Of a stretch of 48,901 nt of DNA, positions 1 to 7,274 are shown one piece after another. The translations under genes and the position numbers were made by a program. A model generated the notes under the pieces. The model made no database searches and had not been told where the DNA came from. It saw only the letters and a list, made by a program, of their open reading frames with translations. Each line of letters starts with the position of its first letter. Positions within the stretch are counted from its first letter, which is position 1. The stretch is from Gulosibacter hominis (lineage in GTDB: Bacteria > Actinomycetota > Actinomycetes > Actinomycetales > Microbacteriaceae): the NCBI RefSeq assembly GCF_904842695.1, contig NZ_CAJGWQ010000015.1, forward strand, positions 1 through 48,901, in the 5' to 3' direction.

Positions 1-6
1 CCATTG

Positions 7-165
7 CGGCGCGGGGCGGCCCCCGGCACGCCTACGGGGCTAGGCGGGGAAGACGAGCTCGCGGGCCTGCTGCGCCGAGCGCGCCCGCAGCGCCCGCGCC
101 GCAATGGCACGAGCATCCTCGAGCGTCACCTCGCGCAGCGCAGCGCGCACCGCTGCCATAGCCGG
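7..165 (-). pseudogene. partial duplicate of the ptsI 3' end
   Basis: This is a second copy of the last roughly 40 codons of ptsI plus its stop codon and trailing bases, lying immediately downstream of the intact gene and in the same frame, since the offset is 159 bp (53 codons). It carries its own TAG at 40-42. It matches the intact copy at all but four of 159 positions. Within the coding part one difference is synonymous and one changes the tail from ELAFPA to ELVFPA. It has no start and lies after the ptsI stop, so it is translated only if that stop is read through. The similarity stops abruptly at base 7, so the left boundary is real within this window. Confidence 0.75.
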
Positions 166-324
166 CGGCGCGGGGCGACCCCCGGCACGCCTACGGGGCT
201 AGGCGGGGAAGGCGAGTTCGCGGGCCTGCTGCGCCGAGCGCGCCCGCAGCGCCCGCGCCGCAATGGCACGAGCATCCTCGAGGGTCACCTCGCGCAGCGC
301 AGCGCGCACCGCTGCCATAGCCGG
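7..324. repeat. 159-bp tandem direct repeat
   Basis: Two head-to-tail copies (7-165 and 166-324) differ at four positions. The unit covers the C-terminal coding end of ptsI, its stop codon and about 34 bp beyond it. Similarity continues a few bases past 324 (to about 330) before the unique ptsI sequence begins. The unit length is an exact multiple of three. Confidence 0.9.
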
Positions 325-1842
325 CGGCGCCATCGACAGCGAGCGCACGCCGAGCCCCACGAGCACCACGGCGAGCTGCGGGTCGGCCGCCGCCTCACCA
401 CACACTCCAACATTCTTCTGCGCCGCGAGCCCCGCCTCACCCGCTGCCTGAATCAGGCGCAGCACCGCCGGATGCCACGGGTCTTGGAAGTTCGCCACCG
501 TACCGAGCACGCGGTCGGCCGCGAGCGCGTACTGGGTGAGGTCGTTGGTGCCCAGCGAAACAAAGTCGCTCGATTCGAGAATCTGGTCGGCCAGCAGCGC
601 CGCCGACGGCACCTCCACCATCGACCCGGCCACGTCAATCCCGATTTCGCGCGCGAGCGCGGTGAAATACTCGCTCTCGCCCGCATCCGCCACCATCGGC
701 GCCATCACCCACAGCTCCACGCCCGTCGCCTCAGCCGCCTCGTGCAGGGCCCGCAGCTGGTCACGCAGCAGCGGTTCACGCTCACGCAGGATGCGAATCC
801 CCCGCATCCCGAGCGCCGGGTTCGGTTCGTCGGCATCGTTGAGGAACGGCAGCGGTTTGTCGGCGCCAGCGTCGAGCACCCGCGCCACCACCTTGCGTCC
901 CGCAAACGGCCGCATCATTTCGGTGTAGTCAGCAAGCTGGTCATCAAAACTCGGTGCCTGGTCGCGGTCGAGGAACATGAACTCGGTGCGGAATAGCCCC
1001 ACGCCCTCGGCGCCGGCTGCCGCAGCGCGCTCGGTATCCCCGGGCTTCCCCACATTGGCGAGGATCTGCACCGCGGTGCCATCGGCAAGTTCGCCCGGCG
1101 CAGCGGGTTCGGCATCCAACTGTTCCTGTTCGCGCAGACGTTCTCGCGCCGCGGCAAGTTGCTCGTCATCGGGTGCCACGACCACGGTTCCGGCGGTCGC
1201 ATCCACGATCACGGTGTCACCCTCGGCAATTTCATCGGCGCCCTTGCAGGCCACTACGGCCGGCAGCCCGCGCTCGGCAGCGATGATGCCGGTGTGTGCC
1301 TTCGGTGAGCCGTCTCGGGTGACAAAGGCCAGCACTCGGTCGAGATCGAGGCTCGCGGTGTCGGCGGGCGCAAGGTCAATCGCCACCAGCACGAACGGCT
1401 CGTCACGGTGCGGCACCTCGGGCACCGGCACGCCGGCAAGGTCGGCACGGATGCGCTGCGATACGTCGTGCAGGTCGGTTGCGCGTTCGGCCATGTAGCC
1501 ACCCATTCCGCGCAGCACCTCGGCGTACTGCGTGAACGCTTCGTACACACCGCGCTCGCCACTGCGCCCAGCGGCAATCGCCTGGTCGACCAGCTGCAGT
1601 ACCGACGGGTCGACCGCCATCATTGCCTGCGCTTCGAGCACCTCCCGCATCGAGCCAGCCGCGGTTGCCGCGCGTTCGGCGAGCGCATCCCGCACTCGGG
1701 CGGCAGCGTTGCGCACTCGCTGCTGTTCTTCATCGGCGTTTCCGGTGAACGGTGCTTCGCTGGGAATCGGAAGCGGGTCGGGCATCCGAACGACGGTGCC
1801 GATTGCGGTGCGGGTTCCCACTCCATAACCATTGAGTTGCAT
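199..1842 (-). CDS. ptsI: phosphoenolpyruvate-protein phosphotransferase (PTS enzyme I)
   Basis: Enzyme I takes phosphate from PEP onto a histidine and passes it to HPr, feeding sugar uptake by the PTS from the cytosol. The 547-residue protein is close to the usual 550-575. The N-terminal HPr-binding/phosphohistidine domain is present; the active histidine is likely in the KAHTGIIA segment, where most family members read TSHxAI. The PEP-binding half shows FRTEFMFLDR, the LGMRGIRI segment, the signature GTNDLTQYALAADR and the catalytic-cysteine motif VGVCGE. The ATG at 1842 follows a GGAAGGGA ribosome site. No ptsH or EII gene is in the window. The last codons lie in a tandem duplication, so the C-terminal tail (ELAFPA) may be a recent product of rearrangement. 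The family assignment is secure. Confidence 0.95.
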   Translation of the reverse strand: MQLNGYGVGTRTAIGTVVRMPDPLPIPSEAPFTGNADEEQQRVRNAAARVRDALAERAATAAGSMREVLEAQAMMAVDPSVLQLVDQAIAAGRSGERGVYEAFTQYAEVLRGMGGYMAERATDLHDVSQRIRADLAGVPVPEVPHRDEPFVLVAIDLAPADTASLDLDRVLAFVTRDGSPKAHTGIIAAERGLPAVVACKGADEIAEGDTVIVDATAGTVVVAPDDEQLAAARERLREQEQLDAEPAAPGELADGTAVQILANVGKPGDTERAAAAGAEGVGLFRTEFMFLDRDQAPSFDDQLADYTEMMRPFAGRKVVARVLDAGADKPLPFLNDADEPNPALGMRGIRILREREPLLRDQLRALHEAAEATGVELWVMAPMVADAGESEYFTALAREIGIDVAGSMVEVPSAALLADQILESSDFVSLGTNDLTQYALAADRVLGTVANFQDPWHPAVLRLIQAAGEAGLAAQKNVGVCGEAAADPQLAVVLVGLGVRSLSMAPPAMAAVRAALREVTLEDARAIAARALRARSAQQARELAFPA

Positions 1843-1912
1843 TTTTGTTTCCCTTCCGATGACGGGATGCTATTTACACCAGCCTATTGACTCCGTCGCC
1901 TAACCTGTCTGA

Positions 1913-3199
1913 GTGGCCGAACAGAATTCGACAGATAACCGCACGCATCGCAAACCTCGCACGCCTATTTTTCCGGCGTTCCCGAAGGTTGCTGACGACG
2001 CGACATTCATCCAGCGGATGCAGGCGTTCGCCGGCTGGTTACAGGCATCACGTCCGCTGCGCGCTCTCAAACATTGGACTGATTCGCAAGGCGCGCTACT
2101 GGCGGGAGGTATGGCCTATGCCGCGCTGTTCTCGTTCTTTGCGGGCATCCTGGTGTTTTTCTCCGTTGCCGGTATCGTGCTAGCGAACCGTCCCGATCTC
2201 ACCGAGGCAATTATCGAGTCGCTGGCTGACTCGATTCCGGGGCTCATCGGTGAAAACGGCGTGGTGAGTGCGGATGCGCTCACCGGTTTGAGTGCTTCGT
2301 TCACTGTTGCCGGTGTGATCGCCCTGCTTTCGGGGCTTTGGACGGCAATGAACTTCCTCAACGGTGCCCGCATGTCGATCCGTGCCGTATTTGAGCTTCC
2401 CGCGCAGCCGAAAACGAACTTCGTAGTGACGAAGCTGCTTGATCTGCTGCTCATGCTCGGTTTCGGTCTGATGATCGCGGTTTCGGCTGTGCTTACCGCC
2501 GCGAGTTCTGACCTCACCACGTGGCTGTTCCGCGAGGTGCTGCATCTGGATGTGGGGGCTGCGATCGGCGTTATTGTGCGCGTGCTTTCGCTCCTTATCG
2601 GTATCGCGTTCGATGCGGTCATCGTGGCGCTGGTGCTGCAGGTGATGTGCCGATTGCGCGTTCCGGCACCGATTCTTTGGCAGGGTGCTTTTATCGGCGC
2701 GGTGCTGCTGCAGCTGTTGAAGCAGGCCGGTTCGATGCTGATCGGTGGCGCGTCGTCGAACCCGCTTTTGGCAACATTCGCGGCGCTGTTGGGTGTGCTG
2801 ATCTTCTTTAATTTTGCCTGCATGGTGCTGCTGATCACGGCGTCCTGGGTGAAGGTGACGATGGATGACAATGCGGTTTCGCCGCGACTGGTCACGGTGG
2901 AGGAAGCCGAAAAAATCACTCGCGCCACCGAGCGCCAGGCCCTTCGTGAGCGGCTGGCGACCCAGAGCATCCAGGTGAAGCACGAGCTCAGCACCACGCC
3001 GCGCTGGCGCCGCCGGAAGTTGCGCCGCCAATACGAAGAGATTGTGGCGCGGCAGCATGCGCTCGACCGTGAAGAGCGGGAGATTGAGCTCGAGACGCTC
3101 GGCTATCGCGCCGCCGAGACAAACAACACCGAGACAAACAGCTCTGCGGCAGGCGACACCGAGGCGAACAGCAACAAAACGAACGCCGAACGACGCTAG
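1913..3199 (+). CDS. YihY/BrkB-family inner membrane protein
   Basis: This is a 428-residue polytopic membrane protein of the YihY/virulence factor BrkB family, whose biochemical role is not settled. After about 65 cytosolic residues there are around six hydrophobic segments, beginning with the GGMAYAALFSFFAGILVFFS stretch typical of the family and ending near residue 310. The last 110 residues are cytosolic, rich in Arg/Glu (likely coiled coil), and end in a low-complexity Thr/Asn/Glu tail. The start is GTG at 1913. A TAACCT box ends six bases upstream and no Shine-Dalgarno is seen, which suggests a leaderless message. It is divergent from ptsI and convergent with xth, with a terminator between. 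Confidence 0.85.
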   Translation: MAEQNSTDNRTHRKPRTPIFPAFPKVADDATFIQRMQAFAGWLQASRPLRALKHWTDSQGALLAGGMAYAALFSFFAGILVFFSVAGIVLANRPDLTEAIIESLADSIPGLIGENGVVSADALTGLSASFTVAGVIALLSGLWTAMNFLNGARMSIRAVFELPAQPKTNFVVTKLLDLLLMLGFGLMIAVSAVLTAASSDLTTWLFREVLHLDVGAAIGVIVRVLSLLIGIAFDAVIVALVLQVMCRLRVPAPILWQGAFIGAVLLQLLKQAGSMLIGGASSNPLLATFAALLGVLIFFNFACMVLLITASWVKVTMDDNAVSPRLVTVEEAEKITRATERQALRERLATQSIQVKHELSTTPRWRRRKLRRQYEEIVARQHALDREEREIELETLGYRAAETNNTETNSSAAGDTEANSNKTNAERR

Positions 3200-3234
3200 G
3201 CACGCTCAAACATAACTAAACACCCGCAAACATC

Positions 3235-3270
3235 ACTGCGGCCCGGGCTTTGAAAGCACCGGGCCGCAGT
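3235..3270. terminator. bidirectional terminator between brkB-like gene and xth
   Basis: A 12-bp stem (ACTGCGGCCCGG with its complement) encloses a 12-base loop that itself can pair. It is followed by TTGTTATT on the plus strand. It sits between convergent genes, so it can serve both. Confidence 0.8.
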
Positions 3271-3276
3271 TGTTAT

Positions 3277-3340
3277 TAGAGCTGATAGTCGACCAGCACC
3301 AGTCCGCAGCGCCTGCTAGAGCTGATAGTCGGCCAACACC
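3277..3340. repeat. short tandem duplication of the xth 3' end
   Basis: The last codons of xth (reading VLADYQL then TAG, 3317-3340) recur 40 bp downstream at 3277-3300 as VLVDYQL then TAA. About 24 bp match with two differences, and weaker similarity extends into the 16 bp between. The downstream copy lies after the xth stop and is not in an independent gene. Confidence 0.7.
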
Positions 3341-4200
3341 GGCGCGTGGTCGCTCCAGCGCTGGTCGTAGGCGGCGACGCGATCGACCGCGTAGTTGGAT
3401 GCACGCTCGGCCAGCGCCGGGGTGGCGGCGTGGTAGTCGATGCGCCAGCCGGTGTCGTTGTCGAAGGCTTTGCCTCGCCACGACCACCAGGTGTAGGGCC
3501 CGTCAACATCGCCCGCGGCGACGCGCCCCACGTCCACCCAGCCGAGGCCCTCGCCACCCGATCCGTCAACCGCGTCGATCGGTGCGGCGAGTTCGCCAAA
3601 CATCCGGTCAAAATAGCCGCGTTCTCGGGGAAGGAAGCCGGCCCGTTTGACGTTGCCCTTCCAGTTTTTGATGTCGCGTTCGGTGTGACCAACGTTGAAG
3701 TCGCCCACCACGAGCACCAGTTCGCGTTCGGCGCGCAGCTGGCCCATGCGCTCGGCCATAGCGTCGAGAAAGCGCCACTTTTCTTCCTGCTTGGGGGTTT
3801 CGGCCTCGCCCGAGTGCACATAGCAGCTGATCACGGTGAGCTCGGCGTCGCCCACTCGCAGGTCGGTTTCAATCCAGCGGCCGGTGGCGTCAAAGTCGTC
3901 GGGTCCGATGCCGGTTCGAACCTCGGCGAACGGGATGCGGCTGAGCACGGCAACTCCGGCGCGTCCCTTCGCCGAACACTCGTCGAGAGCGATGTGCCAC
4001 TGGGTTCCGTCGGCGGCTCGGAAACTCCCGTCGTCTACGGCTTCGATGCCCAGCGCGGTTTCGAGTTGGGCGTGGGACGCGCGCACCTCCTGTAGCGCCA
4101 GCACATCCACACCCCGATCGGGGAGCCATTCGAGCATCCCTTTACGAGCTGCGGCACGGATACCGTTCACATTCACCGAAGCCACACGAATTTTGGTCAT
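3316..4200 (-). CDS. xth: exodeoxyribonuclease III
   Basis: This is an AP endonuclease and 3'-5' exonuclease of base-excision repair, from the cytosolic exonuclease III branch of the endonuclease/exonuclease/phosphatase fold. The 294 residues match the family length. Visible motifs in order are NVNGIRAA, LQEVRAS (metal-binding Glu), SCYVHSGE, GDFNVGHTERDIKNWKG (catalytic Asp/Asn), WWSWRG with WRIDY, and the terminal SDHAPVLADY (catalytic Asp-His). I chose ATG at 4200 (MTKIRVASVNVNG) because the family begins there. An upstream in-frame extension to 4293 has no homology-like content. TACAAT lies seven bases before this ATG, so the gene is probably leaderless. It is divergent from trpS. Confidence 0.94.
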   Translation of the reverse strand: MTKIRVASVNVNGIRAAARKGMLEWLPDRGVDVLALQEVRASHAQLETALGIEAVDDGSFRAADGTQWHIALDECSAKGRAGVAVLSRIPFAEVRTGIGPDDFDATGRWIETDLRVGDAELTVISCYVHSGEAETPKQEEKWRFLDAMAERMGQLRAERELVLVVGDFNVGHTERDIKNWKGNVKRAGFLPRERGYFDRMFGELAAPIDAVDGSGGEGLGWVDVGRVAAGDVDGPYTWWSWRGKAFDNDTGWRIDYHAATPALAERASNYAVDRVAAYDQRWSDHAPVLADYQL

Positions 4201-4207
4201 GCGCACC

Positions 4208-4213
4208 ATTGTA
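4208..4213 (-). promoter_or_regulatory. -10 box of a likely leaderless xth promoter
   Basis: TACAAT reads on the minus strand and ends seven bases before the xth ATG. That distance places the transcription start at or next to the start codon. No -35 match is evident. Confidence 0.55.
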
Positions 4214-4323
4214 TGAACCTCTGGGAGCTGCCGGGCCGGCAGAAGTCGGCGCTCGTAACGTGCGCGAACTAGTATGGGTGAGATTATCCACACTCGAGAG
4301 TCATCACGAGAAAGTCGTCACCT

Positions 4324-5331
4324 ATGACCAAACCAGTTCTGTTTTCGGGCATGCAGCCGTCGAGCGATTCGCTCCACCTCGGCAACTATGTGGGCGCGCT
4401 AACCAACTGGGTGAAGATGCAGGATGACGCGGATGCGGTGTACTGCGTGGTGAACCAGCACGCGATCACCTCAAAATTTGACCCCGAGCAGCTGCGTGAG
4501 CGCACGCTCGCGACCGCGGCCCAGTACATTGCCGCCGGCATCGACCCTGAAAAGTCGACGCTGTATGTGCAATCGGATGTGCCCGCGCACGCGCAGCTGG
4601 GATGGATTCTCGGCACGATCACCGGGTTCGGCGAGGCAAGCCGGATGACCCAGTTCAAAGACAAATCGCAGCGCTTCGGGTCGGATTCAACGACCGTGGG
4701 GCTGTTCACCTATCCGGTGCTGATGGCGGCCGATATTTTGCTGTTCCAGGCCGAGCAGGTGCCGGTGGGCGAAGACCAGCGCCAGCACATCGAGCTCACC
4801 CGCAATCTCGCCGAGCGTTTCAACTCGCGTTTTGGTGAAACGTTCACGATTCCCGAGGGGTTCATCCCGAAGGCAAACGCGAAGGTTTACGATCTGCAAG
4901 ACCCGACCGCGAAGATGTCGAAGTCGGCAGATTCGGATGCGGGACTGCTGCGCATCCTCGATGATCCGAAGGTGACCCGCAAAAAAATTATGCGCGCGGT
5001 CACCGACACCGACGGCGAAATTCGTTTTGACCGCGAGACAAAGCCCGGGGTGTCGAACCTGCTGACGATTTACGCGGTGCTTGCTGGCCGCGAGGTCGAT
5101 GATGTGGCAGCCGAGTATGCCGGCCGCGGCTATGGCGACCTGAAAAAGGGGCTTGCCGAGGTTGTGGAAGCAACTTTTGCCCCCATCCGCACCCGCACGG
5201 CCGAGCTGCTCGACGACCGCGGCGAACTGATGCGGCTGCTGCGCGATGGCGCCGACCGCGCTGCCGAGCGAGCTAATAAGACGCTTGAACTCGTGCATGA
5301 GCGCATCGGCTTCCCGAAGTCGTCGCACTAA
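4324..5331 (+). CDS. trpS: tryptophanyl-tRNA synthetase
   Basis: This cytosolic class I aminoacyl-tRNA synthetase charges tRNA-Trp. The 335 residues are the standard bacterial length. The N-terminus FSGMQPSSDSLHLGNYVGAL contains the HIGH-equivalent HLGN, and the KMSKS loop is perfect (TAKMSKSADSDAG). The conserved DQRQHIELTRNLAERFN segment of the adenylate-binding region is present. A TAGTAT -10-like box at 4270-4275 would give a leader of about 40 bases. It starts the plus-strand run that continues with the mannosyltransferase 27 bp downstream, so the two are probably co-transcribed. Confidence 0.96.
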   Translation: MTKPVLFSGMQPSSDSLHLGNYVGALTNWVKMQDDADAVYCVVNQHAITSKFDPEQLRERTLATAAQYIAAGIDPEKSTLYVQSDVPAHAQLGWILGTITGFGEASRMTQFKDKSQRFGSDSTTVGLFTYPVLMAADILLFQAEQVPVGEDQRQHIELTRNLAERFNSRFGETFTIPEGFIPKANAKVYDLQDPTAKMSKSADSDAGLLRILDDPKVTRKKIMRAVTDTDGEIRFDRETKPGVSNLLTIYAVLAGREVDDVAAEYAGRGYGDLKKGLAEVVEATFAPIRTRTAELLDDRGELMRLLRDGADRAAERANKTLELVHERIGFPKSSH

Positions 5332-5358
5332 CGAACTGTCCCCAAAATCAAGGAAACG

Positions 5359-6138
5359 ATGTCCAATTCCACTACCGGGCGCCACGCAGCGCCGATCAGC
5401 CGCGACACGCTCGTGGTGATTCCCACCTATAACGAGCGGGAAAACCTCGAAACTATTCTGCGCCGGGTGCTGGCACAGAGTGAGCGCGTGGATGTGCTGG
5501 TGGTTGACGATGGTTCGCCCGATGGCACGGGTGAGCTGGCTGATGAGCTGGCGGCACAGGATGACCGCATCACGGTGCTGCACCGCACCGGCAAGCTGGG
5601 GCTGGCGTCGGCCTATTTGCAGGGTTTTGAGATCGGCCATGAGCGCGGCTATGCGTATCTGTTTGAGTTTGATGCCGATGGTTCGCATCCTGCCGAGCGT
5701 TTGCCGGCCATGATCGAAGAGCTGGATGGCGGTGCCGATCTGGTGATCGGTTCGCGCTATGTGCGCGGTGGCGACACCGAAAATTGGCCGCTGTCGCGTC
5801 AGCTGCTCTCGCGCGGCGCATCCATCTATGCGGGGGTGCTGTTGCGGTCAAAAATCCGCGATATCACCGCCGGCTACCGCGGCTATCGCGCTGCGGCGCT
5901 GCGCGAGGTTGATCTGGGCGGTGTCGGTTCGGCCGGCTACTGTTTCCAGATCGAAATGGCCTGGATGTTTGAACGGCTCGGCTACCGCGTGGTGGAGGTG
6001 CCGATCACCTTCCGGGAACGTGAGCTGGGTGCATCCAAGATGTCGTCATCGATTATTTTTGAGGCGATGTGGCGGGTGCTCGCCTGGGGTATCGGGTATC
6101 GGGCCCGTGGCGTGGTCGCGTTGACCACGCGCCGCTAG
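5359..6138 (+). CDS. polyprenol monophosphomannose synthase (GT2)
   Basis: This family-2 glycosyltransferase of the dolichol/polyprenol-phosphate mannose synthase type transfers mannose from GDP-mannose to polyprenol phosphate at the inner face of the membrane, supplying protein O-mannosylation and lipoglycans in actinobacteria. Of 259 residues, VIPTYNERENLETIL opens the GT-A fold. VVDDGSPDGTG and FEFDADGSHPAERLP (DxD) bind nucleotide and metal, and GSRYVRGGDTENWPLSR is diagnostic of the DPM1/Ppm1 group. It lacks the C-terminal membrane segments and the apolipoprotein N-acyltransferase fusion seen in Mycobacterium Ppm1. The ribosome site AAGGA precedes the ATG. Confidence 0.9.
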   Translation: MSNSTTGRHAAPISRDTLVVIPTYNERENLETILRRVLAQSERVDVLVVDDGSPDGTGELADELAAQDDRITVLHRTGKLGLASAYLQGFEIGHERGYAYLFEFDADGSHPAERLPAMIEELDGGADLVIGSRYVRGGDTENWPLSRQLLSRGASIYAGVLLRSKIRDITAGYRGYRAAALREVDLGGVGSAGYCFQIEMAWMFERLGYRVVEVPITFRERELGASKMSSSIIFEAMWRVLAWGIGYRARGVVALTTRR

Positions 6139-6148
6139 GTGGCTGATC

Positions 6149-6745
6149 GTGTCACCTGCGGAACGCGTTCGGTTTGAAGTGGCCACGAATATCCCCACCG
6201 AGCTGGGGACGTTTGAGGTGCGCGCCTATAGCGATCTCGCCACCGGCGAGCTGCACATGGCTTGGTGCGTGGGCGAACCTCACGATGGGATGCTCGTGCG
6301 CGTGCACTCGGAGTGTCTCACCGGCGAGGCGTTCGGTTCGCAAAAGTGCGAGTGCGGCCCACAGCTGCACGCGGCGCTGGCGCTCGTGCAGCAGCACGGC
6401 GGTGCGGTGCTGTATCTGCGCGGTCAGGAGGGCCGCGGTATCGGGCTGCTGAACAAGCTGCGCGCCTACCGGCTGCAGGAAGACGGCTTCGACACCGTGG
6501 ATGCAAACCTCGAGTTGGGTTTGCCCGCTGATGCGCGCGAATATGGCGCGGCTGCGGGGATGCTGATGGAGCTCGGGGTGCGTGAGGTGCGGCTGCTGAC
6601 AAACAATCCCGAAAAAACAAAGTATTTGGATGAGCACGGCATCACCGTCAGCGAGCGGGTTGCGCTCGAGGTTGGTCGAAACGAGGTCAATGACGAATAT
6701 CTGCGGGTGAAGGCCGCACGGATGGGCCACCTGCTCGACGGCTAG
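6149..6745 (+). CDS. ribA: GTP cyclohydrolase II
   Basis: It opens GTP to 2,5-diamino-6-ribosylamino-pyrimidinone phosphate, formate and pyrophosphate, the first step of riboflavin synthesis. The 198 residues match stand-alone RibA. Zinc ligands are visible in VHSECLTGEAFGSQKCECGP. GQEGRGIGLLNKLRAY is the substrate-binding and catalytic segment, and LLTNNPEKTKYL is the conserved C-terminal motif. The start is GTG at 6149, ten bases after the preceding stop, which suggests co-transcription with the glycosyltransferase. The usual riboflavin partners are absent here, so this may be a second or detached copy, as is common in actinobacteria. Confidence 0.94.
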   Translation: MSPAERVRFEVATNIPTELGTFEVRAYSDLATGELHMAWCVGEPHDGMLVRVHSECLTGEAFGSQKCECGPQLHAALALVQQHGGAVLYLRGQEGRGIGLLNKLRAYRLQEDGFDTVDANLELGLPADAREYGAAAGMLMELGVREVRLLTNNPEKTKYLDEHGITVSERVALEVGRNEVNDEYLRVKAARMGHLLDG

Positions 6746-6775
6746 GCCGAGACCTGCGTTCGATAGAATTCGAGC

Positions 6776-7141
6776 ATGTTGATTCTCAAGGGCATCCTGC
6801 TCGTTCTGCACTTTGTTGGTCTGGCCGCACTGTTTGGGGTGTGGTTTTCGCAGATTAAGGACATCGTTCGTGGCGAGGGCCGGATGCTGCCGGGCATGCT
6901 GCACGGTGCCGGTCTGATGTTGGTTTCGGGCGTGCTGCTGGTTGGGATCACCGAGATGAGCGCCGAGCTCGGCATGGTGAACCACATGAAGATCGGCATC
7001 AAGCTGCTCGTGCTGGTGGCGATTTTTGTGCTGCTGCTCGCCTTCCGCAACAAACCCGAACAGCGCGCGCCGAAGTGGGCGCTGTGGCTCGTCGGTGGGC
7101 TCGCGCTGCTTAATATTTGCATCGCGGTGCTCTGGAGCTAG
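6776..7141 (+). CDS. small four-helix membrane protein, unknown function
   Basis: I do not recognise a specific family. The 121 residues form four hydrophobic segments (about 2-22, 42-60, 70-90 and 100-119), with Lys/Arg in the loops, consistent with an integral membrane protein. A conserved-looking start (LKGILLVLHFVGLAALFGVW) and a His in the first helix are reminiscent of small haem-less DUF membrane proteins, but that is only an impression. TAGAAT lies six bases before the ATG, so the gene may have its own leaderless promoter although it follows ribA by 30 bp. A strong terminator follows it. Confidence 0.8.
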   Translation: MLILKGILLVLHFVGLAALFGVWFSQIKDIVRGEGRMLPGMLHGAGLMLVSGVLLVGITEMSAELGMVNHMKIGIKLLVLVAIFVLLLAFRNKPEQRAPKWALWLVGGLALLNICIAVLWS

Positions 7142-7161
7142 CGCCTCGCTGAGTCTTAATC

Positions 7162-7197
7162 GCCCGTCGACCCGTTTTGGGTCGGCGGGCATTTTTT
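7162..7197 (+). terminator. rho-independent terminator after the 121-aa membrane protein
   Basis: A 12-bp stem (GCCCGTCGACCC pairing with GGGTCGGCGGGC, one mismatch) has a five-base loop and is followed by ATTTTTTG. It ends the trpS-ribA-side transcription before the ABC exporter. Confidence 0.88.
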
Positions 7198-7274
7198 GTT
7201 CCCCGCCTGGGCCGTGGCGCCCGCATCCCGCGCCGCCGAGTGCAACGGCTGCTCGCATGGGCGAGAATGGCAGG

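Noticed and set aside
1887-1906. A TTGACT/TAACCT promoter pair before the BrkB-like gene
   Set aside because: The spacing is only eight bases, too short for a -35/-10 pair; only the TAACCT box is kept.
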